Source: Pseudeuparius sepicola
Taxonomy: Eukaryota; Arthropoda; Insecta; Coleoptera; Anthribidae
Direction of reading: 5' to 3'
DNA: 64,000 nt
Assembly (NCBI GenBank): GCA_963920635.1
Contig: OY987303.1
Location: forward strand, 56,692,278-56,756,277
The translations under genes were made by a program, and so were the position numbers. Positions 46,720 to 57,071 of the stretch are shown here, piece after piece. The notes under the pieces were generated by a model. It saw only the letters and a program-made list of their open reading frames with translations. It searched no databases and had not been told where the DNA came from. The first letter of the stretch is position 1, and each line of letters begins with the position of its first letter.

Positions 46720-47138
46720 CTAATTATTTCTACTAACTTGTCTTTGAATAAGTGGCAATAATATTTTACTGAATTCCACTGAACATTCAGCAACACAGTT
46801 GCCCCTATTTCCTGGAATAAATGCAGATTCTTTAATTTTTCGTATATTTCCTACTTCTTCTTTGAGAATTGGTTTGGACCTATCCCACAATATCCTATGA
46901 TTGTTATTAAAAGAATGTTCACATATTTTTGACTTCGAAATTTGATTTTGCCTGATATAATTTTTATGTTCTTTTAAACGAACGTTAAATGGCCTACAAG
47001 TCTCCCCAACATAGAACTTTCCACATTCACAAGGAATTTTATAAATGCAATTTTTTGAACTTTGTACCTCATTAAATGGTTTCGTTTTAACTAGCATCGA
47101 TCTTAATGTATTTTTGGTTTTAAATACTGTTCTGACAT
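46720..47138 (-). pseudogene. Penelope-like GIY-YIG endonuclease region
   Basis: Minus-strand frame of about 138 codons with NCIYKIPCECGKFYVGETCR, followed by FNVRLKEHKNYI, KICEHSFNNNHRILWDRSKP, ending in an acidic/hydrophobic tail (SKILLPLIQRQVSRNN). The IY...FYVGET pair, the following Arg and the EHK His fit the Penelope-like GIY-YIG nuclease, and the frame is uninterrupted over this domain. Upstream it would join the reverse transcriptase; instead an inverted piece begins at about 47139, so the first codons of the open frame (MFPYN) are not native. Confidence 0.87.
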
Positions 47139-47219
47139 TATATGGGAACATGGAGTAGATGATTTAAATTCATTATTAAATTTTCTAAACTGAATGAACT
47201 TGAATTATTAGTCTATGTT
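47139..47219 (+). pseudogene. Inverted reverse transcriptase fragment of the same Penelope-like family
   Basis: The plus strand reads TATATGGGAACATGGA...TTTAAATTC(A/T)TTATTAAAT, matching 36922-36985 (just after the YVDD motif) in the opposite orientation to the adjoining nuclease segment. The two pieces are joined head to head. Confidence 0.7.
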
Positions 47220-48894
47220 TATTATTTGCCTGAGGTCCCAGTGCTAAGAAAAGGCCGAAAAATTTGCAACTGTGTAAGTAACCTACTTTCTGACTTCTCT
47301 TCCCCTGTAAACTTTGTTGACAAAATCAAATATTTTACTACTTTAGACCGCCCTTGTCCCGTTATTGACGTAACATCGTCATTTGTACAGCGCGTGAGCT
47401 CGGAAATTCGCCGGCTTTGGTCGGTTAAGCGAGAGAGATGGCCAGATAGCCTGCGGGCTAGCCAGCCAGCCGCGCTCACAGGCACACACATAAAGGCCTT
47501 CCCCTGTGTTAGCTGGAAGTTATCTTGTTATCTATTTGCAAAAGGGACTGCGGAAATTATTAATTTACAGAATCTGAATGCGCCGAGAAATATAATGCCC
47601 TGTGAATAGGATCCACCAATTTACATCTTGATACGGACCTGCAATTTATAGATACACTTTGTGTGGTGGGAGGCATTCGGCATAGGAAATGTGCGGTCAC
47701 GTGTGAATGTAGCTATAGTCTTTGCAGTTGTCGACTTTTCAGCAGTGTTGCCAGTGCTAGTAAATACATTTTTGATAATTCTAGTACATTGTGCAAGTTG
47801 AAAGGTTGAAGGTTATATTTATTTTCGATCTATAGAGTTCTGTGTTTTGTTTATGTAGGTTTGATCGGCACAGTCGCAATTGACAAGACGCCGCAGCTGA
47901 AAGCGATGAGTCATCCAAGGGAGGTGGGCCTAAGGCGCCAAATTTAAATTTCAAAATATCAACTTGGTAAATTTGGTAAAAAAACACTTTAAAATGATTG
48001 TTTACATATTATATAGCTCATGGTTTTACAACACGAATAATAATCTACGAGAGTGAAAGTCACATTTTCAAAAGCTTTTGGTGCATTTTGATATCTACCT
48101 GTAAAATTTTCCTAAATGCCAATTATTTCTTATTTGCGTGCCTAGATACAACTAAAGATAAAACTTCCTGATTTTAAGGTGGTTACGTTTAATCATGTAA
48201 AATTGTTAGGTATAAAACTCTCCAAACAGTCCAAACCAAAACCACTTTTACGCTGGAAGATTGTGTAGGAACAAAATCTCTTTGATGGCCTTAACCCACT
48301 TTTCCCTTAAAATGGGGTCTTTAGGGAGGAAGAAGAGGACACATTAGGACCGCCGTTGTAGTTTCCCTACCAGGTGGGAACGGAACAAGTCCATGGCATG
48401 ATTTAAATAAGTCCGAAACTATAGACACAACCTAAAACTTATAAACTAAAGTTGAATTTTAATCACTTTATTCTGAAACACTGCTGTTTTACCAACGTAT
48501 TAATAAAACTCCACGTCCTATATTACTAAAAAACACAGTCCAAAACACAATAAACACAACAAATGTTCTTTAAAACAGGAAAATCGCCAGACAAGTAAAC
48601 GTAAACATCGCTGTGATGACGTAGTGACGTTTCGCGTCGCCAGCTGGCGGGCCTTTATCATTACGACGGTGCCGGTTTGATCAACATTCGAACCTAATTT
48701 TAACGTTTAATGGATATAACCTCGATCAGTGACAATACGTTTTGTGGTGAAAAGTGACAAATGACAAATGTTAGATGTTTTGTGGTGACAGGATAATCTT
48801 GAAACATTTGCATGTGATTACCATAACGCATTTATTTTCGATGGAAAACATTACACGTACTTACTGCCCTAAAATCACATACAAATGAAACCAA
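47220..48894. other. Unassigned sequence
   Basis: 47226-47609 is open for 127 codons but starts with TTG and has no family resemblance. 48380-48660 looks like the end of some retroelement (AATAAAACTCCACG, A-rich) but no partner end was found. A short repeat at about 48722-48785 (GTGACAAATGACAAATGTTA) recurs near 62340-62395. Confidence 0.35.
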
Positions 48895-49100
48895 CCCCAT
48901 TTCAACCAGATATTCAGCAGACATGAAGCTTCCAAACTCCGGATATTAAACAAACCCATTCTGGCCGTATTAAATTCGATATGCAGGAAATAACAGGCGA
49001 CATTTCACTATACAAAACGCGTCGCATCGGGAACACTTTCTAATTCCGTTTCGTTTTGATTAATAATGCTGCGGACAGCGCATATTGTACACTTAGTGTC
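48895..49100 (+). repeat. Dispersed 200-bp repeat Z, copy 1
   Basis: Shares CCGTATTAAATTCGATATGC, AGGAAATAAC and ATACAAAACGCG with 50895-51075 and 55015-55215, same orientation. Strongly diverged but colinear. No coding frame or terminal repeats. Confidence 0.65.
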
Positions 49101-49784
49101 TATACTTACCCGACAAGAGAAAGGATAGAAATGAGTTAATATAATGCACTGTTAGCAATGACTGCTTAGATTATGGTTATACCTGCATTAAATATATCTG
49201 CTTTAAGTGATCATCCCTCCATTACAAAAGAAAATAAAGAATTTGAAGATCATACTCTCACTACAAAAGAAAGGCTGGTTTTTTCATTGTAAAAATAACA
49301 CTAACAATCTCATATACTTAATTAACTGTCAGCTAGGTGATTATATAGAGGGTGATTCAGTTTTATTCTTGGACACTTCAACGGGTGATAAAAAACCAAA
49401 AAATAACTGCACTTTCTTGTATAATCTATATCTTTTTAAGGCCTTATAAAAAAAATTATAGGGTTTTAAAGTTGTAAAAAATATATGGCAGAGAAATGGT
49501 CAATTGTAGTACAATAGTTTTTAGAAAGAATGAATGACCTTTGTATATAGCAATCAAATGTATTCAATTTCTTATGTAAATTTTAATTGTAAACAAAGAC
49601 GTCCTGTTGACATTTTTTTATGTGTCATGGTTTCATGGCAAATTTGATTTTTTTTTTGTATTATTTCGGGGTACCTATTTCTGAAAAATTGTCTAAAAAA
49701 ATTTGTTCCATAAGTAAGACTTAAGTAGACATAAAATTTCCGGCACTAGTGATATTACATACGATAATTTTTTCGAAAGCGCAA
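49101..49784. other. Unassigned AT-rich sequence
   Basis: An 80-codon frame at 49207-49449 is Asn/Lys-rich and unrecognised. No gene. Confidence 0.35.
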
Positions 49785-49935
49785 ATGGGGAGGTTGGTTG
49801 TCTAGGGTACGATGAGTAGTTTTTAGAGAGCACCCTCTCGACCACAACATTTTTTACAATAGGGTACTTTACAAACTTGATAAAATAAATCCTGGCCACT
49901 TGCCTAAGACCCCACGATTATTTAAAAAATATACA
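49785..49935 (+). repeat. Dispersed repeat W, copy 1 (with 51100-51245)
   Basis: GGTTGGTTGTCTAGG, TTTTTAGAGAGCACCCTCTC, then GACCACAACATTTTTTACAA and CCTGGCCACTTGCCTA, shared in direct orientation with 51100-51245. Confidence 0.7.
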
Positions 49936-50066
49936 AGGTGAGTTTTTTTCGATGACCGCTATGGGGATCTCGGAAACTAGCAGAGCTGGAACAAAGGTTA
50001 AATGGGGAAAGAATTGCGGTTTTGAATGCTCAATGTAATGCCCCTTTTGGATTTTTAAAAAAGTTG
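49936..50066 (+). mobile_element. Left-end fragment of the CAGGGTGAG element
   Basis: AAGGTGAGTTTTTTTCGATG then ATGGGGATCTCGGAAACTAG, as in 5689-7150 and 8002-8525. Cut off after TTTAAAAAAGTT. Confidence 0.8.
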
Positions 50067-50131
50067 CCTATGGGCAAAATAGCGCTTGAGAATAAAATTA
50101 TTTAGAAAAATTTCCGGCACGAGTGGAATTT

Positions 50132-50650
50132 GTCTAGATTATTTCACGAATACGATTTAATAATTTCTGTATTGATTTTTTTTCTATGTTTATATTTCCA
50201 AAACGACGAATTTTGAACGAGTTTATTGACTGCTTCCACTGTAGCGTTCGAGTAAACAAACATGACGCTTGGATATCCAAGGCAATTGCGATTATACCTA
50301 CACCCTGTTGGCGTTGGTTTATTTTCTGAATGTGTCATAAATGTAAACGGAGACGGAGGACTAATAACAAGAATTTAGCAGTGTAAAAGTTATATAAATT
50401 CATTGATACAATGCTTATAATAATACCGCAACATAATTTATAAACTGCAAAATTTAGAACAGTGTGAAACACACAAACTTCTAGAAGTACGTGTTTGTAT
50501 CCAACAGATTCGCGGTTTCTAAGCAACGAAGTGATACACAAGTGCAATTATCGCTAGCAGAGGCATATGATTGGTTGGATTTTTATGGAAGGATTGGACG
50601 CAAGCAGTATGAGGGAAATAATCTTCATAATAACCATAGTTCAATTACTA
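50132..50650 (-). repeat. Dispersed repeat V, copy 1 (with 55595-56132)
   Basis: Inverted match to 55595-56132 over 500 bp (shared GACGCTTGGATATCCAAGGC, GACGGAGG, GGTTTCTAAGCAACGAAGTG). Overlapping short frames on one strand are not conserved between copies. Probably a non-autonomous element. Confidence 0.75.
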
Positions 50651-50721
50651 AAAGAGATAATCAGTGAAAAATATAATAGGCAGAATGCAACGGTAATAAA
50701 AAAGGAAAATCAAAAAGTTTT

Positions 50722-50790
50722 GCTTTGTATGGGACTTGAACCCTGGACCTACAATTTACTAGTCGAATGCTCTCGACCCGTCAATTTTTC
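50722..50790 (-). repeat. tRNA-Thr-like relic (probable SINE head)
   Basis: The reverse complement contains GAGAGCATTCGACTAGTAAA and GGTCCAGGGTTCAAGTCCC: D-arm end, anticodon loop CTAGTAA (AGT) and B box. The anticodon stem is broken and no acceptor stem forms. Confidence 0.5.
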
Positions 50791-50894
50791 GGGCATGCTA
50801 TCGAGTATGTACCGTGTACTTACTCTAATTTCAAAAGTGTTGCATACCAAAACTCTTAATCACCCCCCATGAATGAATAACGACCAGATTTTAA

Positions 50895-51075
50895 CCCGAT
50901 GTTTGTCTGGCATGAACCGGATATTAACACAGCCCCGTTCCCGCAGTATTAAATTCGATATTCGTAGGAAATAACTGCGATATTTCGCGATATAAAACGA
51001 GCTGAACATAAACCATCCCCCTATCAGAGTTTCACGCTGATAAATATCCCTATAGGGACAATATTCTTATCTACC
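50895..51075 (+). repeat. Dispersed repeat Z, copy 2
   Basis: GTATTAAATTCGATATTCGT, AGGAAATAACTGCGATATTT, CGATATAAAACGAGCTG. The later part, ATAAATATCCC and AATATTCTTATCTA, is shared with copy 3. Confidence 0.65.
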
Positions 51076-51099
51076 GGAGATTGGCTACACTTATACAAG

Positions 51100-51245
51100 A
51101 GGTTGGTTTTCTAGGATATATGAGTCGTTTTTAGAGAGCACCCGCTCGACCACAACATTTTTTACAATAGAGTATACTTGACGAAATTTTACAAACTTGA
51201 TAAAATAATTCCTGGACACTTGCCTATAAGGCCCCACGATAATTT
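51100..51245 (+). repeat. Dispersed repeat W, copy 2
   Basis: Direct match to 49785-49930 with a small insertion before ACAAACTTGATAAAATAA. Confidence 0.7.
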
Positions 51246-51936
51246 AAAAAAGATATATTTACGTAATTAGTAAGTTTTTAGACTTTCTTCGACATTTAAG
51301 CACTCACGACGTCACAAGTGTCTTAAAGGGGCAATTTGGCAACATGGCGATACTACTGAAGTGTTCTGAGACTTAACCTTATTCTGCGGTGAAAGTTGCA
51401 AGGAAAGCTTCAAACTCCCAAGACTTAGGATGCCCCTTGAAACCACATTTAGTCAAGAAGGTAGTGTTTTTTCGTAAATATTCAGTGGTTTTTCTGCAAA
51501 TTCTTTTGGCTAGGTTGGGCCGAAGTACAGAATTTGAGCTCAGTACTCCTAAGCACTATAGCGCCTTTATAAACGCGGCTTCAAGATGGTCCCTAGCCCC
51601 AGGTTCTCCGTTTATTAATAACTCTTAATGCTTTACTATTACTATAAAATAGGTACGTAAAACCAACGATATAAAGGAATAGAGGACTCGCTCTAATACA
51701 TATAAATCGGTTTTTATTTTGCTTCTACATTAGCGGGAAGGGGGGAAGAGGACGAGGTACCTACCTAATTTGTTTACATTGGCATTTCTTAAATTCAGTC
51801 TTTCCTATTTTGTAATGCATAATAAATAGTTTTTTTGATAGACTTGTATGTCATATACATGCTTTGAGATACTTATATTTACAAAATAATCTAAATCGTA
51901 TATAAAAACTGGAAAACTTGAATGTGCCAACAATAT
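51246..51936. other. Unassigned sequence
   Basis: A 79-codon plus frame (51389-51628) in slightly GC-richer DNA is unrecognised. No gene. Confidence 0.35.
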
Positions 51937-52503
51937 AGTATATTTCATTACGAGTCTGGAAATAAAGATTTTTCCGTGCGCGCGTGACAAATTCCCGTGT
52001 GAGGCGCAGCCGAACACGGAAAGTCATGCAAGCACGGAAAAATCTATTTCTGGACGTGTAATGAACGATATTTTTTATTATACTTCTTTGAAAACGGAAA
52101 CTTAAAAATAAATAATGCAGACAATATAGTGTTTGGTATGTATGATGCGTTTCCATGGTTACTCTCAAATTATTTCAAAGGTGCTTTGTTGTAAATTAGT
52201 TATTGTCAGATAAGGTGAATAAAACGTCAAAAATATTACAGAAATGTATCTAAATATTGAAACACTTACGAATTAAAATGCAAAATAGGTACATGTTAAA
52301 TATCAGAGAGCATATAGAGTTTCTTAAATTTAGTTTACTTTGCTGTATATTTCTATTTTAAAGCCATATATTCGGTATTTTTATTCAGCGCACGGAAAGT
52401 TTTTAGGTGCGCTGCTTCCGTGCGCTAGCCCGAAAAAACCCATCTTTCATTATTGCTAAAACAGATGAAAATAAGGTGTTTTCAAAGAAGTATAATAAAA
52501 ACA
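51937..52503 (+). repeat. Dispersed repeat with internal inverted unit, copy 2
   Basis: Direct match to 1850-2700 but without the palindrome array. The sequence passes from GCAAGCACGGAAA directly to AATCTATTTCTGGACGTG. Keeps the inverted TTATTATACTTCTTTGAAAA pair. Confidence 0.75.
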
Positions 52504-52952
52504 TATTTTCAATATCATGGAACAAAACAAGTTGCCTTTGGTAATGTATCTGTCGTAGGCATCGGGCGTAATACGTCATTTCGCGGAAAGCCTAGTCATT
52601 ACAGGTGGGTGTTGCCGGCAAAAGCTGTAATAAAACAACTATTACCTTGTTTGACTGAAATTATGCGTCATTTCCGGGATTGCCCTTGCCCTTGTTAGTT
52701 GTTATTCAAACAGAGTAATCGATCGAACCATTGAACGTTACAGCGTCTGACTGCCGTTTGTTCAGTCACTTTGACTGGTCACTTTGAAGGTCAATTTGAC
52801 TGAACAAACGGCAGTCAGACGCTATAACGGCCGATTACTCTGTTTGACTAACAAGGGCAACGGCAATCCCTGAAATGACGCAAAATTTGAGTCAAACAAG
52901 GTAATAGTTATTTTATTACAACTTTTGCCGGCAATACGTGTAATGACTAGAC

Positions 52953-54082
52953 CACGGGCGTAGCCAAGGGGGAGGGTTTCGGGGGTTCAAACCCCCCCCG
53001 AAATAAGCAAAATATTACCTAATATTATACCGAAAAAATACGAGGAGTGAAGAGTTAAATTATTATTACGTTTGAATATATGTAGTAATAGTAGCGCCTA
53101 GCGCCATCTTTTGACGAGAGGCAGACGCAGTTGCAGCCGAACTATTTTGTATTGTAGGGACACTTTGCGTTGTTTCTCGATTATTCGCCACGCCCCTCGG
53201 TCGAAATGAGCGGAACTTTGTGGAAGTTAGTGGAAGTTTCTGGACGGCTACTAGGCTGCTATATAAGCGGCGCCGCGGCGCGTGACCGCGCTTACGGCAG
53301 TATTGTTCCATGCGAACTCGAAGCGAATAAAAGTGAAAAGTGGTGAACGAATAGTGAAGAGAATTAAGTGTACCGTATAAGTGAGTAATTTTAGTGCACT
53401 GTTATTCGATGACCTTGTTAAGGATAGATACGTGAATCATTATTACTGTCGAAAAATGGAGGGGAAAAAAAGGAAGGGTGATAAACTTAAAGGTATGGAC
53501 TACTGGAAAAAGTGGTGTAGTCAAGGTCAAGGGGTTTCTAATAAAGAAACAAATTTGGATTTAGCTATCAAAGCTTCAGCTACCTTGCATGCTGATAAGA
53601 AGACTGCCTACCCCGAAATCTAGTTTGGAATGCCTAGATATGTGCGATAAAAACCTTTATCCTAATATTTACACATTACTACAAATCTTGGCTACCATTC
53701 CTGTATCCACTGCTACCCCAGAAAGGTCTTTCTCGAGCCTAAGGAGACTGAAAAACTATTTACGAAACACTACAAGTGAAAACAGACTTAATGGTTTGGC
53801 TCTAATGAACATTCACTATGGAACAGAAATTCATGCAGATGAAGTAGTGGATATATTTAAAAGAAAAAGCCGAAGATTTCTTCTTTAATGGTTTTAGATT
53901 TAGCGCAGAGGAACGAAATTAATTTATCCATTTCATTTAAAGTTAAGAACTTTATAAATATGTCGTAGTTTTTCGGATGAATATATAGATATTAAATTTC
54001 ATGTAAGTATATTTTTGTTGTTTTATTTACTTCTCAAACTAAACCCCCCCCCCCCCAAAACTAAATCCTGGCTACGCCCGTG
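52953..54082 (+). mobile_element. Non-autonomous hAT element, copy 3
   Basis: 1,130 bp with CACGGGCGTAGCCA ends and perfect 8-bp duplications GACTAGAC at 52945-52952 and 54083-54090. Inserted into the right arm of the foldback element. TATATAAGCGGC near 53261 is a good TATA box upstream of the coding remnant. Confidence 0.94.
53456..53888 (+). pseudogene. hAT transposase remnant in copy 3
   Basis: The best preserved of the three. ATG at 53456 gives MEGKKRKGDKLKGMDYWKKW in one frame to a stop at about 53623. The overlapping frame 53589-53888 gives LYPNIYTLLQILATIPVSTA, ERSFSSLRRLKNYLRNTTSE, GLALMNIHYGTEIHADEVVD and ends KRKSRRFLL. The junction near 53590 is the same internal deletion as in copies 1 and 2: the catalytic domain is gone and the two ends are out of frame. 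The dimerisation domain alone could in principle bind transposase, but it has no in-frame start from the promoter. Confidence 0.87.
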
Positions 54083-54157
54083 GACTAGACATTCCTCGAA
54101 ATGACGTATTACGCCGATGCCTACGTTATATTTATACCTACCTATATATCGTTCGTA

Positions 54158-54790
54158 CAGGGTGTCCCAGTTAACGTGATAAACTCGATTTTTTCGGTAA
54201 TTTTAAAGATAAATCGACATTGTTAAAAAAATAAAATAAATCGGGTATTGTTAAAAAGTTATTTCAAAAATACCGTATTCCAAAAAATTGGGAAGTTGGA
54301 TTTTAACACAAAATGTTAGTAATGAGTATACGGGGAGTAACAAAAAAGTGTCGGTGTTCATTTCTGACTTCCGGTTTTACCGGAAGTGAGCATCACTTTG
54401 TCAGATTTTTGAGACAACCTATATATTTTGGGTTTTTTAAGTTCCTTTTGTTCTCCCAATTCCAACCATGTATATTTTTATATAGTTATCTCTAAAAATA
54501 ACCAAGCAGTAAATTTTTATTTTTTGATAAATTCCGTCAAATATGATAAATTCACATCTTTGCATGGGATGCTAAAAATATATCGTTAGAGATAACTATA
54601 AACTATATAAAAGTATATATCGTTGGAATTGGGAGAAGAAAAATAACCTAAAAAGCAGAAAATATATAGGTAAAACCGGAAGTCACAAATGAAAACCGAC
54701 ACTTTTTCGTTACTTCCAGTATACTCGTTACGAACATTTCGTGTTAAAATCCAACTTCACAATTTTTTGGAAAGAACTTTCGGTTCTTGC
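54158..54790. repeat. CAGGGTGTCCC-type element with inverted arms
   Basis: Starts TA|CAGGGTGTCCCAGTTAACGT. Arms at 54281-54500 and 54583-54770 are inverted copies (CCAAAAAATTG...GAAGTTGGATTTTAACAC); the left has an extra segment of about 40 bp containing GTGAGCATCACTTTG. No right terminal repeat was found. Confidence 0.65.
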
Positions 54791-55014
54791 GTTTGGAGGG
54801 TCCCAATGAAATCTCTGTTTGGAGAGACAGATATACAGAATGTCCTCAGGTGGAGGTAACAAGAGAAAAACGTCGTTATTTTCGACTACGCGGCAAAAAA
54901 AAATTTTTTCAAAAGTTTTTTTTTGATTTTGAAAATTTTTTGTAATTCAGCACTATAATACCCAAAGTATGATAACCAACGCGAATGGAAAACTGCCACA
55001 TTTCCCCCAAATAA
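54791..55014. other. Short unassigned spacer
   Basis: AT-rich with long A and T runs near 54896-54950. No gene. Confidence 0.35.
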
Positions 55015-55215
55015 TCCCCTCAGCTGCGGATATCGACAGGTCCAACACCGCTGCCCCCGTATCAAATTATATATGCAGGAAATATCGCGCGATACTATTT
55101 TGCGATACAAAACGCGCTGCTATATAGCAAAGCACCCCCTATTCCCGTTTTGTTTTGATGAATATCCCGCCTGGATAATATTCTTATCTATCAGGGATTC
55201 ACCAGACGTATGCTG
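55015..55215 (+). repeat. Dispersed repeat Z, copy 3
   Basis: CCGTATCAAATTATATATGC, AGGAAATATCGCGCGATA and GATACAAAACGCGCTG, plus CCCGTTTTGTTTTGATGAAT (compare copy 1) and AATATTCTTATCTATC (compare copy 2). Confidence 0.65.
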
Positions 55216-55594
55216 ATTGATGCCCGCGGCTCTATATCCCGCATCTGGGATGTTTTTTTATTGGGAGAATATGTAGAGACCCGCGATAAATTTAGAAGCA
55301 ACAGTCCGGCCGTGAACGTGTTTTGAAAAATATGGACGGGTGAGATCGGGATGACCGGCAAAAGGTTTAGAAGGTGTGAACTTATTGATAGTAGTCAAAT
55401 AATAATGCCTGATATTTTGTAGGGAGTTAAGGCAAAAGATTGGAATATTGCCTAATTTTATTTAAATGTTTCGAAAAAGTTCTGTATATATCTTATTGTG
55501 CTTTTTTGACGATGCCAAATTGTATCATTACCATGAGAATTCAACGCCTGCCAATATGAACCAATGAAATGTCATAATTTTTGAAATATTAACC
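55216..55594. other. Unassigned sequence
   Basis: Nothing recognised. Confidence 0.35.
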
Positions 55595-56132
55595 AATCAG
55601 GTGATGATTTCAGCGATTATTTCCCTCATACTGCTTGCATCCAATAAGGTACCTAGCTCCTTCCATAAAAATCCAACCAATTATATGCCTCTGCTAGCGA
55701 TAATTGCGCTTGTGCAAAAGCAAAGCGGTAATACCACTTGTGCAATTATCACTTCGTTGCTTAGCAACCGCGAATCTGTTCGATACAAACACGTGCTTCT
55801 TAAAATTGGTGTGTTTTACATTGTTCTAAATTATGCAGCTTATAAATTATGTTGCGGTATTATTAAGCATTGTATCAATGAATTTATATAACTTTTACAT
55901 TGCTGAATTGCTGTTAATAGACCTCCGTCTCCGTTTAAATTTATGACACACACTCAGAAAATAAACCAACGCTAACAGGGTGTAGGTATAATCGCATTTG
56001 CCTTGGATATCCAAGCGTCATGTTTGTTTACTCGAAGGCTACAGTCGAAGCTGTTAATGAACTCGTTCAAAATGAGTCGTTTTGGAAAAATGTAAACATA
56101 GAAACAATTAATACAGAAATTACCACTAGTGG
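55595..56132 (+). repeat. Dispersed repeat V, copy 2
   Basis: Inverted match to 50132-50650. The 96-codon plus frame (55601-55891) reads through the repeat and is not conserved in copy 1, so it is not treated as a gene. Confidence 0.75.
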
Positions 56133-56147
56133 TATTTTCGTATGATC

Positions 56148-56320
56148 AGAGAGGTGAACGAGGCTAAGTACAAGAGAAGTTCATTAAGAAGGTTCTGTGT
56201 TGCACACCTTCCATAATTTAATTCAATTTTAAATAAAGTATCATGTTCCATCATCGTTTACTGAAACTAAAATGACAGAAAAATAAAATATAACTTATGA
56301 AAAATTTCCATAGCAGTAAT
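56148..56320 (+). repeat. 3' tail of mariner-like element, second copy
   Basis: GATCAGAGAGGTGAACGAGG is a remnant of the transposase C-terminal helix. It is followed by CACACCTTCCATAATTTAAT and AAATGACAGAAAAATAAAAT, matching 1082-1250. Confidence 0.65.
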
Positions 56321-57071
56321 GGCTTTGTTTAATTTTCAATATATTATTGCATGTAATTATGGGAGTACAATAATTAATGTAAACTGTCAAATCTCCATTT
56401 ATAATATTCTCGTAATACCTGTTTTGAATATCCTTGGCAATTTTAATTTTGTCTGACATTCAATAATTCACAGGATGATTTTGTGCAAACTACTATAGAA
56501 AACATAACATATACGTATACAGGGTGTCCCAGAATATATGGACAATCTCCCGGATTTATACAGGGGACGTTAAAATAACATGACAAGTTCCTATAAAACA
56601 AAATTCCCAGAGGGAACCCTACGGAGATACAGGGTGTTGAAATTCTTTTTTTGAAATGGAATTATGGCTATATCTCTCAAAATAACCCTGCTACTGAACT
56701 GAAGTTTGGCAATGTTGTGCTTTTGGGGATGGAGAATAAGTTGAAGGCATCAATTTTTACGTATCTCACAGAGGGCGCCACTTGCAATATTTTTGGATCG
56801 TGTTATTGCTCGTAACTTTTTTGGGGTTATTTTTTGGTCTTGCAGGCCCATCAGTTTAGTGCATCTTTCATTTTGCAACAAAAGCGGACTCTTGTTTCAT
56901 AACGATAAAATCAACCGTTTGCGTTGAAATTGGCGAAACGTTCCCTAAAACACCTATTAACTTCAGCATTCGAAACATAAAACTTTCTCCTACCGCTTTC
57001 AAATGTTACAGATCAACTGTACATTCAAAATTAAGAAAAAAATACCAAATGGGCATTGGACAAAACACCAT
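56321..57071. other. Unassigned, with a CAGGGTGTCCC-type end at 56520
   Basis: TATACAGGGTGTCCCAGAAT at about 56517, with internal ACAGGGTGTTGAAATTC at 56632, resembles the start of a TA-flanked element; no matching right end was located. No coding frame. Confidence 0.4.

Larger units (their letters stand above)
52554..54125. mobile_element. Foldback element interrupted by hAT copy 3
   Basis: Ends CGTAGGCATCGGGCGTAATA and TATTACGCCGATGCCTACG are inverted, and the whole left half (to about 52770) is the inverted complement of the right half (52795-52952 plus 54083-54125), including TGCCGGCAAAAG and CTGACTGCCGTTTGTTCAGT. Without the hAT insertion the element is about 440 bp and almost fully palindromic. 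No coding capacity. Confidence 0.85.

Noticed and set aside
47226..47609. 127-codon plus-strand frame
   Set aside because: Begins at TTG, no ATG near the start, no family resemblance, and directly abuts an inverted transposon junction.
55601..55891. 96-codon frame on the plus strand
   Set aside because: Lies wholly inside dispersed repeat V and is not conserved in the other copy at 50132-50650.
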